Shown here: one piece after another, positions 51,487 through 64,000 of the stretch | How the letters are laid out: every line of letters begins with the position of its first letter | Position numbering within the stretch: the first letter of the stretch is position 1 | NCBI RefSeq assembly: GCF_021432065.1 | Contig: NZ_CP090364.1 | Span: forward strand, 3,114,601 to 3,178,600 | DNA: 64,000 nt | Source: Photobacterium sp. TLY01 | GTDB taxonomy: Bacteria > Pseudomonadota > Gammaproteobacteria > Enterobacterales > Vibrionaceae | Reading direction: 5' to 3' | Position numbers and translations under genes: made by a program | Notes under the pieces: model-generated | Told to the model about the DNA's origin: nothing | The model's input: only the letters and a program-made list of their open reading frames with translations | The model's database searches: none

Positions 51487-51864
51487 CTATACACCGGTAA
51501 CCAGGCGGACCAAACGGACCATAATGCCGTCGATGCCCCACAGGGCTAACGCCATAATGACAGTGACAGCTAAAACGATAAAGGTTGTCTGCGTAGCTTC
51601 CTGACGAGTTGGCCACACTACCTTGCGGACTTCCATGCGCGATTCACGGGCAAAAGTGATCGCTGTTTTACCTTTTGCTGTAAGCGCTGCAACACCACCA
51701 GCAGCGGCAACCAGGACCACTACAGCTGCGGCACGCAACACGACAGATACATCACTGTACAGGTAATTACCAACCACCGCGGCTGCCAGCAGGGCAAAAA
51801 CAACAACCCATTTCAGGCTATCCATGCTACTAGAGCTGCTTTGGTTTTCGGCATTCGCTTTCAT
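51487..51864 (-). CDS. secE: protein translocase subunit SecE
   Basis: 125 residues, the three-span long form: two N-terminal hydrophobic helices (about 15-32, 38-57), then the conserved amphipathic [12 protein letters not shown] and the final membrane helix. Confidence 0.95.
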   Translation of the reverse strand: MKANAENQSSSSSMDSLKWVVVFALLAAAVVGNYLYSDVSVVLRAAAVVVLVAAAGGVAALTAKGKTAITFARESRMEVRKVVWPTRQEATQTTFIVLAVTVIMALALWGIDGIMVRLVRLVTGV

Positions 51865-52027
51865 ACAACCAACCTGTAACTTGTCTCAATATAGACGAAA
51901 ATAACCTCGCCGGTAGCGAGGCTTTCTAAGGATTAAGTGAATCCCTTTCGAAACGCTCTGTACACCTTAACGCATTTTTTACTCGGCACACTGACCAAAA
52001 AATACGCTAATCTGAGGTGGAGCGTAG

Positions 52028-52055
52028 AAAAAGGGCATCAAATGATGCCCTTTTT
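52028..52055. terminator. tuf terminator
   Basis: AAAAAGGGCATCA / TGATGCCCTTTTT with a 2-base loop. A second hairpin CCTCGC / GCGAGG lies at about 51905-51922, before secE. Confidence 0.85.
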
Positions 52056-52074
52056 CGTGCCTTGTCGTCAAATA

Positions 52075-53259
52075 TTATTCAACGATCTTAGCAACAACAC
52101 CAGCACCAACGGTACGGCCACCTTCACGGATTGCGAAGCGCAGACCTTCGTCCATTGCGATAGGTGCGATCAGAGTAACAACCATCTTGATGTTGTCACC
52201 TGGCATAACCATCTCAACGCCTTCTGGCAGTTCGATAGTACCGGTCACGTCAGTTGTACGGAAGTAGAACTGTGGACGGTAGCCTTTGAAGAACGGAGTA
52301 TGACGGCCGCCTTCATCTTTAGACAGAACGTATACTTCAGACTCGAAAGTTGTGTGTGGAGTGATTGAACCAGGCTTAGCCAGTACTTGACCACGCTCAA
52401 CTTCGTCACGCTTAGTACCACGCAGCAGAACACCAACGTTCTCACCAGCACGGCCTTCGTCCAGAAGCTTACGGAACATCTCAACACCAGTACAAGTCGT
52501 GGTGATGGTGTCTTTGATACCAACGATAGCAACTTCGTCACCTACGCGAACGATACCTTGCTCAACACGACCAGTAACTACAGTACCACGGCCTTGGATT
52601 GAGAATACGTCTTCGATTGGCAGGATGAACGGCTTGTCGATCGCACGCTCTGGCTCTGGGATGTAAGAATCCAGGGCTTCAGCCAGCTCAACAATTTTCG
52701 CTTCCCACTGAGCTTCGCCATTCAGCGCACCCAGAGCAGAACCTTGGATAACTGGGCAGTCGTCGCCTGGGAAGTCGTACTCAGACAGAAGTTCACGCAC
52801 TTCCATCTCAACCAGCTCCAGCAGCTCTTCGTCATCAACCATGTCACACTTGTTCATGAAAACAAGAATGTAAGGGATACCAACCTGACGACCCAGCAGG
52901 ATGTGCTCACGAGTCTGAGGCATAGGGCCATCAGTCGCAGCAACAACCAGGATACCACCGTCCATCTGAGCAGCACCGGTGATCATGTTCTTAACGTAGT
53001 CAGCGTGTCCTGGGCAGTCAACGTGCGCGTAGTGGCGAGTCGGAGTATCGTACTCTACGTGAGAAGTAGAGATAGTGATACCACGCTCACGCTCTTCTGG
53101 CGCATTATCGATCGATGCGAAGTCACGCGCTGCACCGCCGTAAGTTTTGGCCAGTACAGTACAGATAGCAGCAGTCAGAGTAGTTTTACCGTGGTCAACG
53201 TGGCCGATAGTACCAACGTTAACGTGCGGTTTCGTACGTTCAAATTTTTCTTTAGACAT
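52075..53259 (-). CDS. tuf: elongation factor Tu
   Basis: 394 residues. GTPase motifs [28 protein letters not shown]. The tufB position behind four tRNA genes and before secE-nusG, as in E. coli. Confidence 0.98.
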   Translation of the reverse strand: MSKEKFERTKPHVNVGTIGHVDHGKTTLTAAICTVLAKTYGGAARDFASIDNAPEERERGITISTSHVEYDTPTRHYAHVDCPGHADYVKNMITGAAQMDGGILVVAATDGPMPQTREHILLGRQVGIPYILVFMNKCDMVDDEELLELVEMEVRELLSEYDFPGDDCPVIQGSALGALNGEAQWEAKIVELAEALDSYIPEPERAIDKPFILPIEDVFSIQGRGTVVTGRVEQGIVRVGDEVAIVGIKDTITTTCTGVEMFRKLLDEGRAGENVGVLLRGTKRDEVERGQVLAKPGSITPHTTFESEVYVLSKDEGGRHTPFFKGYRPQFYFRTTDVTGTIELPEGVEMVMPGDNIKMVVTLIAPIAMDEGLRFAIREGGRTVGAGVVAKIVE

Positions 53260-53365
53260 GGGTAGTCCCTCTAGGCACGGTATTTAGGTGGTATAACGAC
53301 CACACAACCAATCATGGGTTTTGTAGAGTATATATCAAAAGGATTGAAGTGCTTCGGAGAGAGAG

Positions 53366-53441
53366 TGGTGCTGATAGGCGGATTTGAACCGCCGACCTCA
53401 CCCTTACCAAGGGTGCGCTCTACCAACTGAGCTATATCAGC
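53366..53441 (-). tRNA. thrT: tRNA-Thr (GGU)
   Basis: Cloverleaf complete with encoded CCA; anticodon loop CTTGGTAAG gives anticodon GGT. Confidence 0.95.
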
Positions 53442-53453
53442 ACACGAGAAATG

Positions 53454-53528
<75 letters not shown>

Positions 53529-53566
53529 AAACTCGTAACTCGTAGAGCTATTCAACCATTTGAATA

Positions 53567-53651
53567 TGGTGGAGGGAGAAGGATTCGAACCTTCGAAGGC
53601 GGAGCCGTCAGATTTACAGTCTGATCCCTTTGGCCACTCGGGAATCCCTCC
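53567..53651 (-). tRNA. tyrU: tRNA-Tyr (GUA)
   Basis: Class II tRNA of 85 nt with long variable arm; anticodon loop CTGTAAA (GTA), CCA encoded. Confidence 0.95.
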
Positions 53652-53657
53652 AAATTT

Positions 53658-53734
<77 letters not shown>

Positions 53735-53746
53735 TAAGTGCTGCGC

Positions 53747-53775
53747 ATTCTATGCGATGGTTTTTGGGGTTGCAA
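53747..53775 (-). promoter_or_regulatory. promoter of the tRNA-tuf operon
   Basis: Minus strand: TTGCAA (53770-53775), 17-bp spacer, TAGAAT (53747-53752), then the GC-rich GCGCAGC discriminator typical of stable-RNA promoters. Confidence 0.85.
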
Positions 53776-53941
53776 TAGGTAAATACAAAAAAAATCATAA
53801 TGGCGGCTTTAATGTACATTTCTTAATCAAACAAGGGGCTGCGCAGACATTATTCAGTAAAAGGAGAAATCACGGCCTCTTTTACTTCCGCGACTGATCC
53901 TGTATTGTCCCAATCCCTGTAAATGAGATTTTGGTTACAAG

Positions 53942-54880
53942 ATGAACGAGATCCTAACCCCCTATCTGAGTTTTGACCGGCAATCCTGGGCTGATTTACG
54001 CAAGTCAGTACCCATGACGCTGGATGAAGCCGATCTCGAACGTCTGCGCGGTATTAATGAACATCTGTCGATGGATGAAGTCCGCGATATTTATTTACCT
54101 TTGTCGCGCTTACTCAACCTCTATGTTGGTGCGCGCAAAGGACGCAAACGCGTACTGGATGAATTTCTGTCTCAGCCCAAGCCAAGTACAGTCCCTTATA
54201 TCATTGGTATTGCCGGCAGTGTTGCTGTTGGTAAAAGTACGACCGCTCGTCTGCTGAAAGCCTTGCTCACCCGATGGCCGGAACACCCTAAGGTAGAATT
54301 AATCACCACGGATGGCTTCCTGTATCCAAATAAAGTACTGCTGGAAAAAAACCTGATGAAAAAGAAAGGGTTTCCGCAGTCTTATGATATTCGGCGTTTG
54401 GTGGAGTTTTTGACTGATGTCAAGTCAGGCAAGCCACAGGTCGATGCCCCTGTGTACTCTCATTTATATTACGATATTACTGATGAAATTAAGACGGTAG
54501 AGCAGCCGGACATTCTGATCATTGAAGGGCTGAATGTGTTACAGAGCGGTATGGATTATCCTCATGAGCCGCATCGGGTGTTTATTTCTGATTTGCTCGA
54601 CTTTTCAATTTATGTCGATGCCGAACCCGATTTACTGCAGACCTGGTATATCGAACGCTTCCTGAAATTCCGCCAGGGTGCCTTTAAAGATCCTTCTTCG
54701 TATTTTAATCATTACACCAAGCTAACCGAGTCAGAGGCCGTAAAAACGGCGACTAATATCTGGCAGGAAATTAACGGTAAAAACTTACTGGAAAATATTC
54801 TGCCAACACGCGAACGAGCCAGCCTGATTCTGCAAAAAGGGTCTAACCATGCGGTGCAGACCGTCAAACTGAGAAAATAA
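53942..54880 (+). CDS. coaA: type I pantothenate kinase
   Basis: First committed step of CoA synthesis. 312 residues; P-loop [20 protein letters not shown] (about 97-116), [20 protein letters not shown]. Feedback inhibition by CoA is known for the family. Confidence 0.97.
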   Translation: MNEILTPYLSFDRQSWADLRKSVPMTLDEADLERLRGINEHLSMDEVRDIYLPLSRLLNLYVGARKGRKRVLDEFLSQPKPSTVPYIIGIAGSVAVGKSTTARLLKALLTRWPEHPKVELITTDGFLYPNKVLLEKNLMKKKGFPQSYDIRRLVEFLTDVKSGKPQVDAPVYSHLYYDITDEIKTVEQPDILIIEGLNVLQSGMDYPHEPHRVFISDLLDFSIYVDAEPDLLQTWYIERFLKFRQGAFKDPSSYFNHYTKLTESEAVKTATNIWQEINGKNLLENILPTRERASLILQKGSNHAVQTVKLRK

Positions 54881-54900
54881 CAGGCCAGCGCGTCCTTGTT

Positions 54901-55872
54901 TTATCGCGAATCATCTTTTCGCAAAGAGATTTCTCCGCCCAGATACGGAATTTTCCCCTGTTCGGTATCCAGCATCAGTGCGCCCTGAGCGTTAATACCG
55001 CGGGCAATACCACGGACCACTTTGTCCCCGATCAACAGCTTCACCGGCCGGCCAAGAAAATTATCATACTGGTCCCATTCATCGACAAAACCTGCCATGC
55101 CCACCTCTTCATAGCGCTGCAGGGTTTCTGTCACACCGTCGATAATTGCGGCAGCCAGCTGATTTCGGTCAGGCATAAGCTCACAAGCTTCAGCCAGATT
55201 CGACCAGGGCTGCCCCACCGTGTCGGTATCAGTATTCGCCATCGTTAAGTTCAGCCCCATCCCTATCACCAGGTGCGCAGCATCTCCGGCTTTACCGCTC
55301 ATTTCAACGAGAATACCCGCTAACTTTTTGTCCTGAAAATAGAGGTCATTGGGCCATTTCACCTTTATCTCTGCCGCGCCCAGTTTCTGCAAGGTTTTTG
55401 CCACCGCCAGACCAACAACCAAGCTCAGTCCCATCGCAGCCGCAACACCAGCATCTAACCGCCAGTACATTGACAAATACAGGTTGCTGCCAAACGGAGA
55501 GAGCCATTGCCGCCCACGACGGCCTCGACCGGCCTGCTGGTATTCCGCCACGCAGACCGCGCCTTTCGGTAACTGACCGATGCGATCCAGCATATATTGA
55601 TTGGTTGAATCAATCACCGGAATCAACGTCAGTGACGGACAATCGACCTGGGCCAGGATCATGGACTCATCTAATAAATCAAACCCGGCTGCCAGGCAGT
55701 AACCTTTGCCCTGGACCCGATGAATATCAAGGCCCCACTCCTGAATCCCTTTGATATGTTTGCTGATCGCTGCCCGGGATATCCCCAGCGCCTCGCCCAG
55801 CGCTTCGCCGGAATGAAACTGACCATCCGCCAGAAACCGGATCAACGCCAGCTTGGTTGTATGTTCTTTCAT
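54901..55872 (-). CDS. birA: biotin ligase / biotin operon repressor
   Basis: 323 residues: N-terminal winged helix (ALGEALGISRAAISKHIKGI, about 26-45), catalytic core with GRGRRGRQW and KWPNDLYF, C-terminal SH3-like domain. Biotinylates AccB (2.8 kb). Its start overlaps the end of murB by 4 bp. Confidence 0.96.
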   Translation of the reverse strand: MKEHTTKLALIRFLADGQFHSGEALGEALGISRAAISKHIKGIQEWGLDIHRVQGKGYCLAAGFDLLDESMILAQVDCPSLTLIPVIDSTNQYMLDRIGQLPKGAVCVAEYQQAGRGRRGRQWLSPFGSNLYLSMYWRLDAGVAAAMGLSLVVGLAVAKTLQKLGAAEIKVKWPNDLYFQDKKLAGILVEMSGKAGDAAHLVIGMGLNLTMANTDTDTVGQPWSNLAEACELMPDRNQLAAAIIDGVTETLQRYEEVGMAGFVDEWDQYDNFLGRPVKLLIGDKVVRGIARGINAQGALMLDTEQGKIPYLGGEISLRKDDSR

Positions 55873-56909
55873 GGCATCACCTTATCCAGGGTGGTTTCTC
55901 CGCCAGACGCCATAAAGCGCACCTCATGCTCTAATGTGACACCAAAGCGCGCATTGACAGTGTCGACAATATAGCGCGCCAATCGCAGTATATCAGTAGG
56001 GACAGCTGAACCGAGGTTCACAATGACTAACGCCTGTTGTTGATGTATCGCCGCACCGCCAATCTGATGCCCTTTCAATCCACATTGATCGATCAGCCAC
56101 CCGGCGGCCAATTTAAACTGGCCTTCTGCCACGGGATAGCAAGGGACAGACGGAAATTCAGCCGCCAGCTTCTGATAAGTACTTTCAGAGACCACTGGAT
56201 TTTTAAAGAAGCTGCCAGCATTCCCAAGCACAGCCGGATCCGGCAACTTAGCTTGACGGGTCGCACACACCTGGGCCAGGATGTCGTGCGCTGTAACCGT
56301 GGCAGGATCCAGGTTCGCCAGTGGTCCATAGCTCGTGTTTGGCTGCCAGTCCTTACTCAGACGCAAGCCGACAGCCACTATGATATGGCTGTCTTTGAAT
56401 TCGTGCTTAAAAATGGAATCACGATAACCAAAGCGGCACGCGTCTGCCGTTAAGCGAACGACATCACCGCTTTTTCGCTCCAGCACATCAACATATTCGC
56501 AGATATCCTGAAGCTCAACGCCATAGGCTCCTATATTCTGTATGGGCGCGGATCCTGTACAACCAGGGATCAGGGCCAGGTTTTCCAGGCCAGGCATCTC
56601 TTGCTCAACCGTCCAGCACACCAGCTGATGCCAGTTTTCACCCGCACCAATATGGAGATGATAAGCAACATCGGTTTCATAAACCTCAACCCCCATGATC
56701 CGATTCAGTATGACAGTTCCGTCATAGTCTTCACAAAACAGCAAGTTACTTCCTTGCCCCATCACAAGGGCAGGAGTAGTCCCTGTCACATCACTGGATA
56801 ACAGCGTTTTCAGCTCGTCCACCGATCTAATGGTCACCACCTGAGAGGCTGTGACATTCAAACCAAATGTGTGCAATGAAGCCAGTGAATGGCGATGCAA
56901 AACTTCCAT
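55869..56909 (-). CDS. murB: UDP-N-acetylenolpyruvoylglucosamine reductase
   Basis: Peptidoglycan precursor synthesis, FAD/NADPH. 346 residues, type I MurB. VMGQGSNLLF, PIQNIGAYGVEL and NAGSFFKNP with the catalytic Ser. Operon with birA as in E. coli. Confidence 0.96.
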   Translation of the reverse strand: MEVLHRHSLASLHTFGLNVTASQVVTIRSVDELKTLLSSDVTGTTPALVMGQGSNLLFCEDYDGTVILNRIMGVEVYETDVAYHLHIGAGENWHQLVCWTVEQEMPGLENLALIPGCTGSAPIQNIGAYGVELQDICEYVDVLERKSGDVVRLTADACRFGYRDSIFKHEFKDSHIIVAVGLRLSKDWQPNTSYGPLANLDPATVTAHDILAQVCATRQAKLPDPAVLGNAGSFFKNPVVSESTYQKLAAEFPSVPCYPVAEGQFKLAAGWLIDQCGLKGHQIGGAAIHQQQALVIVNLGSAVPTDILRLARYIVDTVNARFGVTLEHEVRFMASGGETTLDKVMP

Positions 56910-56982
56910 ACCAAATTCAAACCGTCGCTTTATACTGGAGGCCGCATTCTAACTGATCACACATAGCGACGCAGTTAATTCC

Positions 56983-57426
56983 ATGACAGATTTAACGAAA
57001 ACAACACTTAGCTTCCATCCTTTGGAACCTCTTCGCCTTCCTCTGGTCAATCGTCTGTACAAAGCACATTACCCAGCGGGTAAAGCCAAGAAGGACGAAA
57101 TCATCTGGATCGGAGAAACAGTGACCTCCATCGCGGCCGCTGTCCGTTTCCAAGAGTATGACGATTTTCAATTCATGACAGGCATGCTGGTTGTGCCGCA
57201 ATTGAGGCAACAGGGACTTGGCCTCGCGTTATTAAACGCTTGCCATTCGCAGCTGATCACTAAGCCGTGTTACTGTTTTGCGTTCAGCCACCTTGAACCG
57301 CTGTACTTGAAAGCGCAGTTTTCGATGATTGGAGATAATCAGCTGCCACTGCCACTGGCGCATCGAATTGCCCGTTACAGACTTGGTGGAAAAGCACTCA
57401 CCCCCATGCAATATCAGGCAAAGTGA
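56983..57426 (+). CDS. GNAT-family acetyltransferase
   Basis: 147 residues. The acetyl-CoA pyrophosphate loop is in VVPQLRQQGLGLALL (about 71-85, Q/RxxGxG pattern). Substrate unknown. Divergent from murB. Confidence 0.8.
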   Translation: MTDLTKTTLSFHPLEPLRLPLVNRLYKAHYPAGKAKKDEIIWIGETVTSIAAAVRFQEYDDFQFMTGMLVVPQLRQQGLGLALLNACHSQLITKPCYCFAFSHLEPLYLKAQFSMIGDNQLPLPLAHRIARYRLGGKALTPMQYQAK

Positions 57427-57470
57427 CCCAATTTGCCTCCCAAGGTTATAAATTGGATCAGTCTGCTCGC

Positions 57471-57497
57471 TTTACCAGCACTAAAATCTGGTATAAT
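57471..57497 (+). promoter_or_regulatory. pssA promoter (extended -10)
   Basis: TGG-TATAAT with TATAAT at 57492-57497; the -35 (TTTACC) is poor, as often with an extended -10. Confidence 0.6.
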
Positions 57498-57547
57498 TGG
57501 CTCCCTAATTTTTAGATTTATCATATAAATCGCGGAACGAGGCGATA

Positions 57548-58897
57548 ATGGATTCAGCTACTGCAAATCGGCAGCTCATCGATCAGCTCCCACGTATTGC
57601 ACATCAGCCGGAAGATATAGAAACACTGCTTGAGGCAGGTGCCTTTCGTGAACGTTTACATCAGGAAATAGCCAACGCAACCAAACGTATTTATCTGGTT
57701 GCCTTGTACCTGCAGGACGACGATGCGGGTCGCAGTATTCTTCAAGCATTGTATGATGCAAAACAGCGACGTCCCGAACTGGACATAAAGGTTCTCGTTG
57801 ATTGGCACCGAGCCCAACGTGGACTGATCGGTGCAGAAAAGTCGGAGGGGAATGCAGCGCTCTACCGTGAGTTTGCCCAGTCCTACCAACATAAGATTGA
57901 AGTGTTGGGAGTGCCCGTTCGCAATCGTGAAGTCTTTGGCGTGCTCCACCTCAAAGGCTTTATCATTGACAATACTGTCATATATAGCGGCGCCAGCCTG
58001 AATGATGTTTACCTGGCTCAACATCAACGTTACCGCTATGACAGATATCATGTCTTGAAAAACACCAAACTGGCTGACAGCATGGTCCACTTTATCCAGC
58101 GGACACTGGTCGACAGTGAAGCGGTGAACTGCCTCAATCAGCAGACCCGACCAGAAACGAAAGTCTTACGCAATGCGATTAAGCAATTGCGCCTGGAATT
58201 ACAGCGCGCAAGCTATTATTTTGATCCTGAGCCTATCGCTGATGATCAGGTTGGCCTTACCCCCATTGTTGGTCTTGGCCGTCGTAAGAACAATCTGAAT
58301 AAGTACATTTGTACCCTGATCGCCAGTGCTAAACATGAGCTGACGATCTGCACCCCTTATTTCAACTTTCCCCGCAGCGTGAGCCGGGAAGTAAAACGGG
58401 CTTTGCGTCGCGGTGTAAAGATCACTCTGATTGTCGGCGATAAAACCGCGAATGATTTTTACATCCCACCCAGCGAACCGTTCAAAACAATCGCCGGATT
58501 ACCTTATTTATATGAGGTGAACTTACGTAGTTTTGCCAAACACAACGAGGCCGCTATCGCCCGCCGCCAACTGGCTATTCATATTTGGAAACATGACGAT
58601 AACAGCTTCCACCTGAAAGGAATCTGGGTTGATCGCCAGTACATGCTGATTACGGGTAATAACCTGAATCCGCGTGCATGGAAACTGGATTTAGAGAACG
58701 CCATTCTGGTGCATGACAAACATGAACTGTTAGCAGAGCAAAAGCAGCAGGAACTCAACGCCATTTTGCGACATACTCAACTCATGGGAAGCTATAAATT
58801 CATCGATAAAGTTGATAGCTACCCGTTGCCGGTAAGACGCTTGATCAAGCGTATACGGCGTCTGAAAGCAGATCATATTCTGAATCAGATTCTGTAA
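57548..58897 (+). CDS. pssA: phosphatidylserine synthase, PLD type
   Basis: CDP-diacylglycerol + serine to phosphatidylserine, the route to phosphatidylethanolamine. 449 residues (E. coli 451). Two HKD motifs: HLKGFIID (about 139) and HLKGIWVD (about 356). Membrane-associated, no transmembrane helix. Confidence 0.96.
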   Translation: MDSATANRQLIDQLPRIAHQPEDIETLLEAGAFRERLHQEIANATKRIYLVALYLQDDDAGRSILQALYDAKQRRPELDIKVLVDWHRAQRGLIGAEKSEGNAALYREFAQSYQHKIEVLGVPVRNREVFGVLHLKGFIIDNTVIYSGASLNDVYLAQHQRYRYDRYHVLKNTKLADSMVHFIQRTLVDSEAVNCLNQQTRPETKVLRNAIKQLRLELQRASYYFDPEPIADDQVGLTPIVGLGRRKNNLNKYICTLIASAKHELTICTPYFNFPRSVSREVKRALRRGVKITLIVGDKTANDFYIPPSEPFKTIAGLPYLYEVNLRSFAKHNEAAIARRQLAIHIWKHDDNSFHLKGIWVDRQYMLITGNNLNPRAWKLDLENAILVHDKHELLAEQKQQELNAILRHTQLMGSYKFIDKVDSYPLPVRRLIKRIRRLKADHILNQIL

Positions 58898-58907
58898 GGA
58901 GACAGTC

Positions 58908-59560
58908 ATGGTTATTGCAGCAATCGATGTGGATGCCCAGCAAACCTTCACGCCACTTTGTCCTGATGAACTCCCCGTTCCGGAAGGGCACCATATTGCT
59001 CTGGCTTTAAATCAACAGGCAGAGCTAGCGACCTGGCGTATTTTAACCAAAGATGCGCACCCACAGAACGCTGTGTGGGTTGTTGATAGCCATGACAAAA
59101 TGTTCCAACCATTGCCCACACGAATGCCGATATGACCTGGGTCAAACACGCCGTGCCGGGGAGCAAAGGCTTTGAAGTAATACCAGGGCTTCCCAAAGTA
59201 ACTGAGTATGATCACGTCATCTGGAAAGGGATCGAGCCAGATCTTCATCCTTACGGCGCTTGTTTTCACGATCTTGAAGAAAAGCTCAGTACCGGACTGA
59301 TCGAGTGGTTACATCACAAAGGTGTCACCACTGTCATTATTGGCGGTCTCGCAACGGATTATTGTGTCAAAACAACCGCCCTGCAGCTTCAGTCAACGAA
59401 GCGCTTTAAGGTGATTGTCAATTTATCTGCATGTCGTGGTATTTCGTCTGACACTATTGCCGAGAGCTGTGATCGAATGCGATCCGCGGGAATTCTGTTG
59501 GCAAGCAATTTAGACGAAGTAAAACAATTGTGCACTGCTGACAGCCATATCCACCCCTGA
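58908..59560 (+). pseudogene. nicotinamidase-like cysteine hydrolase with 1-bp frameshift
   Basis: Starts 10 bases after pssA. The first frame (to 59135) gives IAAIDVDAQQTFTPLCPDEL with the catalytic Asp; the second frame (from about 59111) gives IAHTNADMTWVKHAVPG, WKGIEPDLHPYGACFHDL and GGLATDYCVKTTALQL with the catalytic Cys. The join is at 59109-59111: one missing base in CAACC-ATTGCC. With it restored the protein has about 217 residues, the PncA/isochorismatase length. The product would make nicotinic acid from nicotinamide. Either a recent mutation or a sequencing error. Confidence 0.8.
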
Positions 59561-59789
59561 TGTACTGCTCTCTGTGTTTCGTTGACCGCAGAGAGTCCTT
59601 TCCTCTTGATCGACTCTTATCAAAGTTGACAACAAGTAGCTATCAGCGAATATAGATAGTCAGCCATATACACCAGCCAACCATCCTGTAATCTGACTAT
59701 TTGTTACCTACAGTACTGATCCAGCTCAGACTTTCGCAGGCACAGAGCCTAAGGTCTTCACAGGTGGAATAAATACCAAAGAACAGAGA

Positions 59790-59819
59790 ACAAAAACCCA
59801 GCCATTGCTGACTGGGTTT
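59790..59819 (-). terminator. rRNA operon terminator
   Basis: Minus strand AACCCAG / CTGGGTT followed by TTTTG, just after tRNA-Asp. Confidence 0.8.
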
Positions 59820-59829
59820 ATCTAAGAAG

Positions 59830-59906
59830 TGGCGGAGCGGACGGGACTCGAACCCGCGACCCCCGGCGTGACAGGCCGGTATTCTAACCAACTGAACTAC
59901 CGCTCC
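59830..59906 (-). tRNA. tRNA-Asp (GUC)
   Basis: 77 nt, anticodon loop CTGTCAC (GTC), CCA encoded; distal tRNA of the rRNA operon. Confidence 0.95.
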
Positions 59907-59946
59907 ACACGGCCGAAACCAGATTGACTCTGATTTCTAAATAGGG

Positions 59947-60065
59947 AGCCTGGCGATGTCCTACTCTCACATGGGGAGACCCCACACTACCATCGGCGCT
60001 GCTGCGTTTCACGTCTGAGTTCGGCATGGGATCAGGTGGGTCCGCAACGCTATGGTCGCCAAGCA
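59947..60065 (-). rRNA. rrf: 5S ribosomal RNA
   Basis: TGCTTGGCGACC at the 5' end and the self-complementary CGCCAGGC at the 3' end; conserved CCGAACTCAGACGTGAAAC inside. Ends are good to a few bases. Confidence 0.95.
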
Positions 60066-60160
60066 AAATTTGTTCAACAATCTTGGAAAATCTGACTTAA
60101 GTTCTCAGCACATCATTCAAGTGCTTATGGAGTCCGCTAAAAACCCCTTGGGTGTTGTAT

Positions 60161-63048
<2,888 letters not shown>

Positions 63049-63303
63049 ATACAACCCCAAGAGGTTTCGTATGTTCAAACAACCAAGGTTGTGTCTCTGA
63101 CAAAGAGACAATTGGTTTATTCGCCGGACTCTTACACAAGACACTTGAATGTGTATTGCTTGAGAACTCTGTTTCTTTCGAAACAGTTTTATTCAATCTC
63201 AAAGATTGAATTTACTAGTCAGCTTTCCAGATTGTTAAAGAGCATTGTGAATTATCGACAGATAACCACTTTCTAAAGATTCTCGGGGAAAACCCTTAAA
63301 GAG

Positions 63304-63379
63304 TGGTGGAGCTAAGCAGGATCGAACTGCTGACCTCCTGCGTGCAAGGCAGGCGCTCTCCCAGCTGAGCTATAGCCCC
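63304..63379 (-). tRNA. tRNA-Ala (UGC)
   Basis: Anticodon loop CTTGCAC (TGC), CCA encoded; 16S-23S spacer tRNA. Confidence 0.95.
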
Positions 63380-63424
63380 ATCGAGTATTGCAAGAGTGTT
63401 GAACCACTGTATTTGGGAAGACAG

Positions 63425-63501
<77 letters not shown>

Positions 63502-63572
63502 TTCTCTTGCGCTCTTAACTATTTCGACCAAGCAATCTGTGTGGACACTGCGTCAACGACACAGTCTTTAGG

Positions 63573-64000
<428 letters not shown>

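Overview
This window is a chromosomal segment of a gammaproteobacterium, most likely of the family Vibrionaceae (Photobacterium, Grimontia or Vibrio kind; the genus cannot be fixed from this stretch). The basis is gene order and protein similarity: acs / aroQ-accB-accC / prmA / dusB-fis, a mannitol operon mtlA-mtlD-mtlR, zntR-purH-purD, hupA-yjaH, hemE-nudC-rsd, the rpoBC-rplJL-rplKA-nusG-secE-tuf-tRNA block, coaA-birA-murB and a complete rRNA operon except for most of 16S. All of this is ordinary backbone. It is dense in intrinsic terminators and shows recognisable promoters for dusB-fis, rplK, rplJ, the tRNA cluster and purH (with a PurR box), and CRP-type sites before mtlA.

The exception is 7.2-21.5 kb, a genomic island of about 14.2 kb inserted exactly at the 3' end of fis. 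A 19-bp direct repeat marks the ends (7222-7240 and 21464-21482). The left copy contains the last codons and stop of fis, so fis stays intact, while its old terminator now lies beyond the right repeat. The island carries a P4-type tyrosine integrase next to the right end, two tandem AlpA-like regulators and a TOPRIM/SF3 primase-helicase. This set, and the site next to fis, matches the phage-inducible chromosomal minimalist islands (PICMIs), a published family of Vibrionaceae phage satellites (recalled, not looked up).

The rest of the island is cargo: a small-terminase-like protein, small coiled-coil/membrane proteins, a group-II-intron-like reverse transcriptase convergent with a PEP-CTERM protein, and a large nuclease. 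The nuclease has one GIY-YIG domain set between arrays of about eleven helix-turn-helix-like repeats (4 before, 7 after). It is cut in its last repeat by an IS3-family element whose 3-bp target duplication lets the ancestral 662-residue reading frame be rebuilt exactly. Diverged short direct repeats flank the nuclease module, and a 14-bp perfect inverted repeat behind the primase is a candidate origin.

Several island genes are broken: an in-frame stop in the first gene, a frameshift at a G5 run in the primase, an 8-bp tandem duplication in a small antisense-strand gene, and the IS insertion. The copy may be decaying or partly dependent on recoding. Outside the island the only obvious lesion is a 1-bp frameshift in a nicotinamidase-like gene behind pssA. 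Likely roles: Int and AlpA excise the island, the primase-helicase replicates it after helper-phage infection, and the cargo (nuclease, RT, TerS-like) may interfere with phages or steer packaging; these roles are inferred.
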